The position numbers and the translations under genes are program-made. DNA of 64,000 nt, from positions 59,798-123,797 of the forward strand of contig DAOTCE010000002.1 in the NCBI GenBank assembly GCA_035452965.1, in the 5' to 3' direction. Under the pieces are notes generated by a model. The model was not told the origin of the DNA. It did no database searches and saw only the letters and a program-made list of their open reading frames with translations. Below, in pieces: positions 47,235 to 55,542 of the stretch (position 1 is the first letter of the stretch; each line of letters starts with the position of its first letter). The stretch is from Candidatus Paceibacterota bacterium (GTDB taxonomy: Bacteria; Verrucomicrobiota; Verrucomicrobiia; Limisphaerales; UBA8199).

Positions 47235-48167
47235 ATGGCACGCAAACTCAGTTCTATCGCCCCCGACTGGTGGGATTACACCACGCTCGACGCCGACATC
47301 ATCCGCGACGCGGCCGCGCTTACGCCCGAGAAGATGCTCAAGCTGTCCCGGCCCGGCTTCAAGGTCGTGCTCTACGACACGATCGAGGAGTTTTACCTGG
47401 CCGAGGCGCTCGAATACATCACCGCCTGGAGGCAATCCTCGGCCGACAACCCGGTGGGCATCTGCGGGCCCATCGGCCCAACCGAGCAACTGCCGCTGGT
47501 GGCGCGCCTGGTCAATGACCTGAACCTAAACGTTCGTTCCGCCCATTTCTGGGGCATGGACGAATGGTTCCTCAACGGCAAGGAAACGCCGCCCACGCAT
47601 CCGCTCTCGTTCGAGAAAGCCGACCGCGAGCTTTGTTTCAGCCGCGTTCGCAAGGACCTGGTGATGCCGGACGCGAACCTGCATTTCCCGAAAGGCAACA
47701 CCGCCGCCTACCGCAAGAGCTGGGCTGCCGGCGTCCGCTGCGCCGTCATGCAGGGAGGCCAGGGTGACGTGAAGCACTGGGCCTTCAACGATCCGCCGCG
47801 CCGGGCGGGCAAGTTCAAAGACCAGCCGCCAGCGCCGGCGGACTACCGCAAGCTGGCCACGCGCGTGGTGGACCTGCATCCGCTGACCATCGCCCAGAAC
47901 GCGCGCACCTCCGGCGGCGGGAACATCTCACTGGTGCCCACCCAGGCCATTTCGGTCGGGCCGGTCGAAACCTGGCAGGCGGAGAAAGTCTCCATCTGGC
48001 ACGCCGGCAACCATGACAACCCCTTCGGCCAGCGGCTCACCTGCCTGATGATCGCCAAGAAACTGCCGGATGCCGCCGTGCCGATGTCGCTGCTTGCCGA
48101 TCATCCAAACGTGCAGTTCAACTATTACCGCAAGGGCATCGGCACGTGTGACGTCGAGATGCATTGA
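47235..48167 (+). CDS. NagB/RpiA-fold amino-sugar-phosphate deaminase-like protein
   Basis: 310 residues. HFWGMDEWFLNG (D109-E110) matches the NagB DEY site, and the C-terminal WHAGNHDNPFGQ plus LADHPNVQFNYY matches the NagB tail. The key catalytic loop is altered: NagB has D-G-H-IAFNEP, here D178-VK-H181-WAFND, one residue longer and with Asp for Glu. Likely acts on a related sugar phosphate or substrate rather than plain glucosamine-6-phosphate. Third gene of the operon; the next gene starts inside its stop. Confidence 0.82.
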   Translation: MARKLSSIAPDWWDYTTLDADIIRDAAALTPEKMLKLSRPGFKVVLYDTIEEFYLAEALEYITAWRQSSADNPVGICGPIGPTEQLPLVARLVNDLNLNVRSAHFWGMDEWFLNGKETPPTHPLSFEKADRELCFSRVRKDLVMPDANLHFPKGNTAAYRKSWAAGVRCAVMQGGQGDVKHWAFNDPPRRAGKFKDQPPAPADYRKLATRVVDLHPLTIAQNARTSGGGNISLVPTQAISVGPVETWQAEKVSIWHAGNHDNPFGQRLTCLMIAKKLPDAAVPMSLLADHPNVQFNYYRKGIGTCDVEMH

Positions 48168-48829
48168 ACGCAAAGGTCTGGAACCGGCTCTCCCACGAGC
48201 GCGAGCTGTGGCGAAAGGGCTTCAAGCTCGTTGCCGGCGTGGATGAAGCGGGCCGCGGCCCGCTCGCCGGTCCGGTGTTTGCCGCCGCCGTCGTGCTTCC
48301 CTGCAGCTGGGCCGAGGCGGGCCTGGACAGCCGGCTCCGCGGGCTTAATGACTCCAAGCAACTGAGCGAAACGCAACGCGAGGATTACTACGCCATCCTG
48401 ACCTCGCACCCGGAAATCCGCCACGCTATCGCGAGCGCGGAAGTGGAGCTGATTGACAGGATCAACATTCTCCAGGCGACACATCGCGCGATGAACCAGG
48501 CGCTCGCGCAACTGCAGCCGCCGCCCGAGCATGTGCTGGTGGACGGCCGGCCGGTCAAGTCCATGCCTCTCCCGCACACGGCACTGGTGAAGGGAGACGC
48601 GCGCAGTTACTCCATCGCCGGCGCGAGCATCCTGGCGAAGGTGACGCGCGACCGCCTCATGCGCGAGATGGACCAGCTTTACCCCGGCTACGGTTTTGCC
48701 GAGCACAAGGGTTACGGCACACCGCAACACCTGGCCGCCATCCGGGCACTTGGCCCCTGCCCGATTCATCGCCGCAGCTTTGCTCCCTTTCGTCCCGTGA
48801 CGACACCGCTGGAGTTGTTTTCGACCTGA
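48164..48829 (+). CDS. rnhB: Ribonuclease HII
   Basis: 221 residues from TTG 48164, overlapping the previous TGA. GVDEAGRGPLAGPV near residue 24 holds the D-E catalytic pair; LNDSKQLSE and HVLVDGRPVKSM give further acidic residues; KGYGTPQHLAAI is the C-terminal family block. It cuts RNA in RNA:DNA hybrids and at single ribonucleotides. Its place after a sugar operon seems incidental. Confidence 0.96.
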   Translation: MNAKVWNRLSHERELWRKGFKLVAGVDEAGRGPLAGPVFAAAVVLPCSWAEAGLDSRLRGLNDSKQLSETQREDYYAILTSHPEIRHAIASAEVELIDRINILQATHRAMNQALAQLQPPPEHVLVDGRPVKSMPLPHTALVKGDARSYSIAGASILAKVTRDRLMREMDQLYPGYGFAEHKGYGTPQHLAAIRALGPCPIHRRSFAPFRPVTTPLELFST

Positions 48830-48831
48830 AG

Positions 48832-49746
48832 TCAGGCCTTCTTGCGCAGCACGGCCACCACGTTGTCCGCGAGGTGCAGCGCCGCCAGCGCCTTCTCCGT
48901 GACCTCGTAAAGAGCTCGCACCGGGCGCAGGAGCGGATTTTGTTTGCAGGCGGTGGTGCGCTGCAGGAGCTGGGCGCGCTCCGTGTTCGACACTTCCCTG
49001 CCCCCGCCGCGCCAGTCCTGCCAGAGCACCAGCGGGTTGAAGTGAGTGGAATGGAACTGGAGGACCGAGAAACGAGGCTCCACCAGCCTTGTGAGTGTCG
49101 CCCTGGTGAAATAGTTGAGGTGCTGGGGGTAGACGTAGCGGTAGCGCGCCCCGAGCAGCCGCGCCGCCAGTGACTTCATGTTCGGCACCAGCACGAAGCA
49201 AAGGCCACCCGGCTTGAGTAGTTGCTCGGCCTTCGCGAGGAATCGTGCCGGCTCGAGCAGGTGCTCCAGAACGGCCCAGAAGGTTACGGCGTCGAACCGC
49301 CTTTCGCCAAAGTCGTGCTCCAGGAAATTGCCGCGCACGACGCCCACGCCGCGTTTCTCGGCGTAGTCCAGGGGCGGGCCGCTCACGTCTGTGCCGAGCA
49401 CCCGGTAACAGCCCGGGAACCGCTGGTTCAACTGGAACAGGAAGGCACCGGTCGAGCATCCCACATCCAGCACCGCGCCGGCCGGGCAGTGCTTGCGGAA
49501 GAGTCGCAGCTCCCGCTGGAAGCGCACGGGGGCGTAGTCGCTTTCGAGCTTGGCCGGGGAGAGGTAATACTCCGCGCCGGCCTCATCGTAGTACTGTCCG
49601 GAGGCGAATTCGGCCGGCACGGGATTGGCGTAGATCATGGCGCACCGGCGGCAGCGGAGGAGGCGAAGCTCGCCCTTGTGCACAAAGGCCGCGGCGTCGT
49701 CATGGCCGCACACGGGGCAGACTCGGGTTGCGGGGGCCAGGGTCAT
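48832..49746 (-). CDS. SAM-dependent methyltransferase with N-terminal zinc ribbon
   Basis: 304 residues. Zinc ribbon CPVCGHDDAAA with LRCRRC at residues 10-36, then a class I methyltransferase fold with VLDVGCSTGAFLF (SAM loop), GVVRGNFLEHDF and FDAVTFWAVLEHLLEP. This layout is common in sugar or O-antigen C/O-methyltransferases. Tail-to-tail with rnhB (2 bp gap). Confidence 0.9.
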   Translation of the reverse strand: MTLAPATRVCPVCGHDDAAAFVHKGELRLLRCRRCAMIYANPVPAEFASGQYYDEAGAEYYLSPAKLESDYAPVRFQRELRLFRKHCPAGAVLDVGCSTGAFLFQLNQRFPGCYRVLGTDVSGPPLDYAEKRGVGVVRGNFLEHDFGERRFDAVTFWAVLEHLLEPARFLAKAEQLLKPGGLCFVLVPNMKSLAARLLGARYRYVYPQHLNYFTRATLTRLVEPRFSVLQFHSTHFNPLVLWQDWRGGGREVSNTERAQLLQRTTACKQNPLLRPVRALYEVTEKALAALHLADNVVAVLRKKA

Positions 49747-49907
49747 GGGACGGTCTGGTTTGTCTTCCGCACGCGGCAGTTATAGATGGGGGCCAAGTCG
49801 CAATCAAAGCAATCCTCTGCGGCGTTGCGTGGGGTCAATAACTGTCGCTGAAATTGTCGAGTACATCTTGACTGTCACGCCGCTTGCGGTAATATTCACT
49901 GCGGCTT

Positions 49908-50819
49908 ATGGGACCAGCCCAGACTTTAAGGTTTTGGTCGAGAGGCCAGTGCGAGCGGCGCTTTGACGAGCGTCCGCCAAAGGGGGCTTTCACGCTGATC
50001 GAGCTGCTGGTGGTGATCGCAATCATTGCGGTTCTGGCGGCGCTGCTGCTGCCGGCCCTGAGCAAGGCCAAGGAACGGGCGCTGCGCACCGCTTGCGCGA
50101 ATGACCTCCGGCAGATCGGCCTGGGCGTCAACATGTATGCCAGCGACAGCAATGACTACGTGCCCTATGTCCTTTGGAGCGCGGGCAATCCGGGGCGGAC
50201 GCTGGACCCCTGTTTCGTCACCCCCGGCACCGGGAAGGTGTATGCCGGGTATTACGGTATGGGCCTGTTATGGCGCACCAAGGCCGTCCCCAACGCGAAG
50301 GTGTTCTACTGCCCGGGCCAGGGCCGGCAGAACCAGATGTACACCTACGAGTATTACACGCAAGTGTCAAGCTGGCCGTCCATGCCGACTACGGATCCCA
50401 GTGGCAGCGTGGGCCGGGTGCGCATTTGCTACAGCTACCTTCCTCAACGCAAGGATCTGGTGCCGAGCGGGACATTCGTCGGCCTGCCCTGGATAACTGT
50501 CAGCCCCAGCAACCGCGACTACGTTATCGCCGAGTTTGGGGCGGAGAGGGCCAATGGGACCACTGAAGTTGCCGGCCCGCACAAGATCACCACGCTCGAT
50601 CCCATGAGGAGCATCTCGACCGATATTGTGCAGTCGTTCGACGCTATGCCGCACAAGGACGGAGGGTTGTCCGGTCTTAACGCGCTCTTTACGGATGGGC
50701 ACGTTAAATGGCAGAGCGCCAAGAGAAACCCCCGGGCCTTCGATCCCGCACTCTGGGCTGCGGGGTTTAACACTCAGGAGCTTCCTTTTCGCCTGATCGC
50801 GAGTCTCTGGATGCCTTAG
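49908..50819 (+). CDS. Prepilin-type N-terminal cleavage/methylation protein (second copy)
   Basis: 303 residues. The leader ends KGAFTLIELLVVIAIIAVLA, so the residue at -1 is Ala rather than Gly; prepilin peptidases tolerate Ala. Body: KAKERALRTACANDLRQIG, beta-rich middle, and an end with HKDGGLSGLNALFTDGHVKW, the H-x-DG form. About 30 kb from the first copy and not in a secretion operon. Probably a surface or periplasmic fibre component. Confidence 0.92.
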   Translation: MGPAQTLRFWSRGQCERRFDERPPKGAFTLIELLVVIAIIAVLAALLLPALSKAKERALRTACANDLRQIGLGVNMYASDSNDYVPYVLWSAGNPGRTLDPCFVTPGTGKVYAGYYGMGLLWRTKAVPNAKVFYCPGQGRQNQMYTYEYYTQVSSWPSMPTTDPSGSVGRVRICYSYLPQRKDLVPSGTFVGLPWITVSPSNRDYVIAEFGAERANGTTEVAGPHKITTLDPMRSISTDIVQSFDAMPHKDGGLSGLNALFTDGHVKWQSAKRNPRAFDPALWAAGFNTQELPFRLIASLWMP

Positions 50820-50989
50820 CCGGCACGGCTCGACGCGGGGAGCGCCGGTCGCAAAGGATCCTTCTCTCATCCCTTCCGCTCGTTCCTGAGCAGCGTCAGG
50901 GACCAGCGGGCGCATTTGGTTTGTCTTCCGCTCGGGCTCGATATAGAAAGGTCCCGGCTGCGAGCAACGCAACCGCTATCCGGCATCGC

Positions 50990-51418
50990 ATGAACCTGGC
51001 TGCGCGCATCAAATCCTTGTGGAACAGGAACGAGAAGCCGCCGCACTTGCGGCGCGGCGAACTGGGGGAGCGCGCGGCCAGGAAGCAGCTCCAGCGCCAG
51101 GGCCTTAAATTCCTCACCGCCAACTACCGCACCCCGCGGGGCGAGATTGACCTGATTATGCGGGAGGGGGATTGCCTGGTCTTCATCGAGGTGAAGGCCC
51201 GCTCGTCGGAGGAATGGGCGCGGCCCGCCGCGGCGGTGGATCAAAAGCGGCGCGGACGGCTGACGCGGGCCGCGCTGGATTACCTGCGCCTGTTGAAAAA
51301 CCCGCGGGTCAAGGTTCGCTTCGACATTGTGGAGGTGCTCCTGCGGGACGGCAATGTGCGCGAGGTGCGCCACCTGCCGAACGCCTTCGCGATGGAGCGG
51401 CCATATCGGTACGGGTGA
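50990..51418 (+). CDS. yraN: YraN/UPF0102 family endonuclease-like protein
   Basis: ATG 50990 (MNLAARIKSLWNRNE) gives 142 residues. GELGERAARKQLQRQG, ANYRTPRGEIDLIMREG and LVFIEVKARSSEE are the family blocks of a Holliday-junction-resolvase-like nuclease fold (E, D, E-x-K). Often beside rnhB; here about 2 kb from it. Cellular role not established. Confidence 0.95.
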   Translation: MNLAARIKSLWNRNEKPPHLRRGELGERAARKQLQRQGLKFLTANYRTPRGEIDLIMREGDCLVFIEVKARSSEEWARPAAAVDQKRRGRLTRAALDYLRLLKNPRVKVRFDIVEVLLRDGNVREVRHLPNAFAMERPYRYG

Positions 51419-51432
51419 GAAGGCTACGAGGC

Positions 51433-52482
51433 TTAGAGTTGTTCGCCCGCCATCAGGTCGCGTTCCTTGAGCGCCAGGGGGAACGGCTCCAGCGGCATCG
51501 GGCGGTCGTGGTCGAGGAACTCCTCGCAGACGCGGAATAGTCCGGCGGTGGTCGTGACGCGGCGGACCTGGTGCAGGAATTGGCCGGTCGGCTCCACCCC
51601 CACGCCGAGGTAGTTGAGGTATTTCTTCATCTTCTGCACCTGCGCGGACTCGCGCGCGGCGGGTGAGCAGACCGCTTCGTAGAGCGCGCGCACATAGGCC
51701 AGCACATCGGTGCCGCGCGGGAGGAAGACCGGCTCGCCGCGCTGGTGCTCCCGGATCTGCCGGAACAGCCAGGGGTTGCGGATGGCCCCACGGCCGATCA
51801 TCAAGCCGCGGGCGCCGGTGAGCTTGAGCACCTCAGCGGCCTTTTGGGCGGAATAGATGTTCCCGTTGGCGAGGACCGGGCACGGCACCTCGGCAACCGC
51901 GCGGGCGATGAACTCGTAATGCACTTTGCTCCGATACATCTCTCTCACCGTTCGGGCGTGCACGGTGAGCAGGCCGAGCGAGCGGCTCGCGAAGCACCGC
52001 AGCAGCGCCGGGAAGACCTCTGCGGAATCGAAACCAAGGCGGGTCTTGACGGTGAGCGGGACGGTGAGAGCGTCGCGCAGGGCGCCGAGGATGGCATCCA
52101 CGCGCGCGGGATCGCGCAGGAGGCCGCCGCCCGCGCCTTTGCGATAGACGACTGGCGCGGGACAGCCGAGGTTGAAATCCACCGCCGACACCCCGTGGTG
52201 CTGCAGTTCGTGGGCGGTGCGCACCAGGGCGGGGATGTCGTTGCCGATCATCTGCGGGACGACCGGTCTGCCGGTGGGATTGGCCGTGATGGATTTGAGG
52301 ACGTGCTTGTTCAGCCGGGAAGTGGCATAGACCCGGAAGTACTCCGTGAAGTAGATGTCCGCGCCGCCGAAGCCGGCCATGAGCCGCAGGAACGGAAGGT
52401 CGGTAACGCCTTGCATTGGGGCGAGCGCCAGGATGAGCGTGTCGCCCGCCAGGAGGCTTTGGAACTGAAAACGCGAGGACAC
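51433..52482 (-). CDS. tRNA-dihydrouridine synthase
   Basis: 349 residues from GTG 52482. FMN-dependent reductase of tRNA uridines. LALAPMQGVTDLPFLRL, FNLGCPAPVVYRKGAGG (Cys catalytic), KTRLGFDS and LTVHARTVREMYRSKVHY, then NGNIYSAQKAAE and GLMIGRGAIRNPWLF are all DusA/B/C blocks. The order most resembles DusB, but subfamily is not certain. Convergent with yraN (14 bp gap). Confidence 0.94.
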   Translation of the reverse strand: MSSRFQFQSLLAGDTLILALAPMQGVTDLPFLRLMAGFGGADIYFTEYFRVYATSRLNKHVLKSITANPTGRPVVPQMIGNDIPALVRTAHELQHHGVSAVDFNLGCPAPVVYRKGAGGGLLRDPARVDAILGALRDALTVPLTVKTRLGFDSAEVFPALLRCFASRSLGLLTVHARTVREMYRSKVHYEFIARAVAEVPCPVLANGNIYSAQKAAEVLKLTGARGLMIGRGAIRNPWLFRQIREHQRGEPVFLPRGTDVLAYVRALYEAVCSPAARESAQVQKMKKYLNYLGVGVEPTGQFLHQVRRVTTTAGLFRVCEEFLDHDRPMPLEPFPLALKERDLMAGEQL

Positions 52483-52485
52483 CAG

Positions 52486-53313
52486 TCAATAGGGCTCCAT
52501 CTCAAAGACAATCGAGTCCGGGGTAACTCGGTTCGAGGAGACCTGCACGTGGACCGGTTTGGAGCGCAGATGCCGAGCGGGCAATTCAAGCCTCAACATG
52601 CAAGGGCCGTCGGACGCGTTGAAGCGCATCCATTGGAGTTTGATTCTGCTACCGGTCTCGCTTCCCCATTCGCGATGCAGTGTGTAGGGGCCTTCGTATT
52701 CAGAGACTTCCGTGCCATCCGGAAACCGGATCTTGCCTGTCAAGGCTGGCAGCCCCAGCTTCGAGCGTTCGGCTCTTTGTGCCAGGAGTTGCTTCTGTCT
52801 CTCCAGAAAACCAGCCCACCCTGCTCCTCGAATGAGTCGTGTGCTTCCGTCCACAAATGCGACTTCATGGCCGCCCCCTTTCAGGCGTCCGCCATTGTGT
52901 CCCAAACCGACCTTGTCCCACAGAATGGCAATCTCCGGATCGTCTGCTTGCGTCAAGCCTTCCACATAGTGCCAGCCACACGAGTCGGGGCCCAACTTGC
53001 CTTCCCCGGCCAGTGTTGCTTTTACCACCTCAAGCGGAACTGTCTTGCCGCTCAGCCAGTAGGCATCAATGTAGTTGCTAAAGAGGAGGCTGAGGGATGC
53101 CTCCGGAGTGCCGCCGCCGGCAGGGAAGTGACCGCCGTGGTCCTCTGCGTAGGTGACCAAAGCTAAGCCGACACCCTTGATGCAGCAATGGCTCATGCCG
53201 TAGGGGTAGTTCCAACTCCAGTAAAGGAACAGGCACCCACCCAGGCCTGCCAAGGCGACCGCTGTTCCCGCAAGCACCTTCGGCCACCTGCGGTGCTTCG
53301 GCTCGGCGTTCAT
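52486..53313 (-). CDS. Membrane-anchored protein with pseudopilin-like tail motif
   Basis: 275 residues. One membrane helix (VLAGTAVALAGLGGCLFLYW), then LALVTYAEDHGGHFPAGGG and a middle block HNGGRLKGGGHEVAFVDGST, which is the H-x-DG style motif seen in the pseudopilins, but the FTLIE signal is missing. C-terminal beta domain. Its start overlaps the DUF1015 stop by four bases, so it may be cotranslated with it. Function unknown. Confidence 0.7.
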   Translation of the reverse strand: MNAEPKHRRWPKVLAGTAVALAGLGGCLFLYWSWNYPYGMSHCCIKGVGLALVTYAEDHGGHFPAGGGTPEASLSLLFSNYIDAYWLSGKTVPLEVVKATLAGEGKLGPDSCGWHYVEGLTQADDPEIAILWDKVGLGHNGGRLKGGGHEVAFVDGSTRLIRGAGWAGFLERQKQLLAQRAERSKLGLPALTGKIRFPDGTEVSEYEGPYTLHREWGSETGSRIKLQWMRFNASDGPCMLRLELPARHLRSKPVHVQVSSNRVTPDSIVFEMEPY

Positions 53314-54524
53314 AACATGTGACAGAACATGGCGTCACGGAGCTTGGGCTCGAACCAGGTGCTCTTGGGGGGCATGATGCCGCCGGCGTCGGCGATGGCC
53401 ATTAGGTCCTCGATGCTGGTGGGAAACATGGAGAAAGCGCAGGCGTATTCGCCGGTCTTGACGAGCTTCTCCAATTCCGCCGTGCCGCGGATGCCGCCGA
53501 CGAAGTTGACGCGCTTGCTGGTGCGCGGGTCGGCAATGCCGAAGATCGGTTCGAGGACGTGCTTCTGGAGGAGGGTGACGTCGAGCCGCTCGATCGGGTC
53601 CGCCGCCGCAGAGAAGCCGGGGAGGAAGCTCAAGTGGTGCCATTGACCGGCGAGGTAGAGGCCAAGCGCGTGTTTGTGTGCCGGGCTGGCGGCGCCGGGG
53701 CGCTTGAGGGCGAAGACGGCGGCGAGTTGCTCGAGCAACCGGGCGGGGGAAAGGCCGTTCAAGTCCTTTAGCACACGGTTGTAAGGGAGAATCCGCATCT
53801 GGTTATGCGGGAAGATGACGCTGAGGAAGAACGCGCTATGGCCGGCGCCTTTGCGGGTGCGATAGGCGCGCGCGGCGGCGGCGCAGCGATGGTGGCCGTC
53901 GGCAATGTAGAGGCAGGGCATCCGGCCAAACTCGGCCTCGACGAACTGGGTTCGCGCGGCATCGGCAATGACCCAGGCGGTGTGGCGCACGCCGTCGGCG
54001 GCGGTAAAGTCAACAGCCGGCGGCTGGGCGGTTTGCCCGGCGACGAGGGCGTCCATGCCTGGAGTCGCGCGATAGACGAGGAACACCGGCCCGGTTTGGG
54101 ATTCGAGCGCCTCGATGTGGCGCAGCCGGTCGTCCTCCTTGTCCGGCCGGGTGAGCTCGTGCTTTTTGATTACGTTTTGGAGGTAGTCTTCGCAACTGGC
54201 GGCGGCGACCAGGCCGGTCTGGCTGTGCGCGCCCATGACCTGGCGGTAGAGGTAGAAATGCGGTCGCTGATCCTGCGCCAGCGCGCCGTCGGCAATCAGG
54301 CGCCGGAAGTTTTCTTTGCCCTTGGCATACACTTCCGGGGCGTAAAGGTCCGTCGCGGGTGGCAGGTCAATTTCCGGTTTGCTGACATGAAGAAAGCTGA
54401 GGGGGTTGCCGGCGGCGACCTGGCGCGCCTCGTCGGTGGACATGACGTCGTAGGGCAGTTCGCAGATGCGCGCAGCCAGGTCAGGCTTCGGTCGTAACGC
54501 GGCGAAGGGTTTGATGACAGCCAT
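53310..54524 (-). CDS. DUF1015 family protein
   Basis: ATG 54524 (MAVIKPFAALRPKPDLAARI) gives 404 residues. ELPYDVMSTDEARQVA, NPLSFLHVSKPEI, YIADGHHRCAAA and NQMRILPYNRVLKDL are the DUF1015 blocks (the GHHR motif is typical). No known reaction; often called a HTH-related or 'SpoOJ/ParA-ParB-related' protein, which is unsupported. No signal. Confidence 0.93.
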   Translation of the reverse strand: MAVIKPFAALRPKPDLAARICELPYDVMSTDEARQVAAGNPLSFLHVSKPEIDLPPATDLYAPEVYAKGKENFRRLIADGALAQDQRPHFYLYRQVMGAHSQTGLVAAASCEDYLQNVIKKHELTRPDKEDDRLRHIEALESQTGPVFLVYRATPGMDALVAGQTAQPPAVDFTAADGVRHTAWVIADAARTQFVEAEFGRMPCLYIADGHHRCAAAARAYRTRKGAGHSAFFLSVIFPHNQMRILPYNRVLKDLNGLSPARLLEQLAAVFALKRPGAASPAHKHALGLYLAGQWHHLSFLPGFSAAADPIERLDVTLLQKHVLEPIFGIADPRTSKRVNFVGGIRGTAELEKLVKTGEYACAFSMFPTSIEDLMAIADAGGIMPPKSTWFEPKLRDAMFCHML

Positions 54525-55105
54525 GAGTGGGGCGGAAGATACCGCCGCCTGCGCCGGCGCGCACGCCGAAAGTCGTTCTTCGCGGTTTCGGCAGCGATTT
54601 GTGGGCTTTCGCACAGGTTCGATCCAGGTCGCTTTGGGTTCGTTGCCGGATGGTTTATCTGCCGTCAACGGGTGCGGTCATTGGGGCTTGAATTGGTCCG
54701 GCGGGCGCCGATTTTGCGCAACTCACTGTGGCTGTTGCACTTGTGACGAATCCGGCTTCCGGCGTCTGCCGCGGATACCCCGGGGATGTCAAGGCTGTAT
54801 CCACGGTGTGGAGACGGTGTGGATACGGCGTGTATATGGTGAGACTCCCTTGTGCGCTGCAAGCTGCTCCCCGGCAGCGACCATTCCAGTCGGTTCGACT
54901 CCCGCTGGGGCTCTGATTTCACGGACGCCGCGCTCCCGGCGAATTCTCCGGACGGCTTCCTGTGTGCCCGAAAACAGTGGATTTCCCGGAAGATCGGGCA
55001 CTGACGGGGGTGGGCAGGATATGGGGTGAACACCCCATAGCGGGGTTTATGGGGTTATGTTAGATAAAGGGCGAAACGACTATGACTCGGAATAGGAGGC
55101 GAGTC

Positions 55106-55132
55106 ATGTGGCACTACGCGGAGCGGCCCTGA
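55106..55132 (+). CDS. Eight-codon mini-ORF within the structured RNA
   Basis: ATG with an ideal aggagg six bases upstream, reading MWHYAERP then TGA. Its last codons overlap the left arm of the terminator, so a translating ribosome would prevent the terminator hairpin, the geometry of attenuation by a leader peptide. It is far too short to call with confidence. Confidence 0.3.
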   Translation: MWHYAERP

Positions 55133-55150
55133 AAAGGGCCGCTCATTTTT
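55121..55150 (+). terminator. Intrinsic terminator
   Basis: Perfect 9-bp stem gagcggccc/gggccgctc with loop tgaaaa, followed by atttttatt. Direction is plus strand. No plus-strand protein gene of normal size precedes it, which points to a small transcript. Confidence 0.8.
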
Positions 55151-55152
55151 AT

Positions 55153-55542
55153 TCAGCCGGAGATTACCACCATGTTGGCGTACTGGACAGTGTCCCCGGT
55201 CCGGATCAGGCCGATGGCGCCGGGCACTCGTTTCTTGAACTGAATGTGCGGTTCGTAGGCGGTTGGGATGCCCTGCAGGCCACGGGCAAACAAGGCGCGC
55301 GTGGCCGGGGTGTTCTCCCGGAGGAATTCGCGCGCCATGAACGCCTGGGCGGCGCTGAAGTTGGGCCGGAGCGCGGCCAGAACCTGCAGGACGGTCGGGA
55401 TGTCATCCGCGAGGGAAATGTCCACCGTCTCAAGGTCCGGCCAGAAGGGGAAGCCGCGGTCGGCGATGACCAGCGCATTGGTGTGGCGCACGCGCGCCAG
55501 GAGCGAGAGGATTTGGGGGTTGAGAATGCCGGTTTTGAGCAT
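55153..55542 (-). CDS. RbsD/FucU-family sugar mutarotase
   Basis: 129 residues. MLKTGILNPQILSLLARVRH, then HTNALVIADRGFPFWP and DTVQYANMVVISG at the C-terminus are RbsD/FucU blocks (His near residue 20 and the TV.YANM.L end). Interconverts pyranose/furanose forms of ribose or anomers of fucose in the cytoplasm. No ribose or fucose transporter in view. Confidence 0.93.
   Translation of the reverse strand: MLKTGILNPQILSLLARVRHTNALVIADRGFPFWPDLETVDISLADDIPTVLQVLAALRPNFSAAQAFMAREFLRENTPATRALFARGLQGIPTAYEPHIQFKKRVPGAIGLIRTGDTVQYANMVVISG

Larger units (their letters stand above)
54525..55152. other. Gene-free region, with a candidate structured RNA at its right end
   Basis: 628 bp without a protein-coding gene of normal size. 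Inverted repeat gtatccac/gtggatac at 54797-54826. The last 135 bp hold alternative hairpins, a mini-ORF and an intrinsic terminator, listed separately. Confidence 0.5.
55018..55152 (+). ncRNA. Candidate structured RNA or leader ending in an intrinsic terminator
   Basis: On the plus strand: tatggggtg, loop aa, caccccata (55020-55039); a second tatgggg (55048-55054) can pair with the same ccccata (55033-55039), so two hairpins exclude each other. Then atgactc/gagtcat (55082-55107) with aggagg in its loop, and the terminator at 55121-55150. The following gene is on the other strand, so this is either an independent small RNA or an orphan leader. 5' end and promoter are not defined. Confidence 0.4.

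Noticed and set aside
54885..54912. GGTTCGACTCCC, resembling a tRNA T-arm (or tmRNA 3' end)
   Set aside because: The T-stem has mismatches, no matching acceptor strand or anticodon arm is found 70-90 bases upstream, and a tmRNA body could not be traced.
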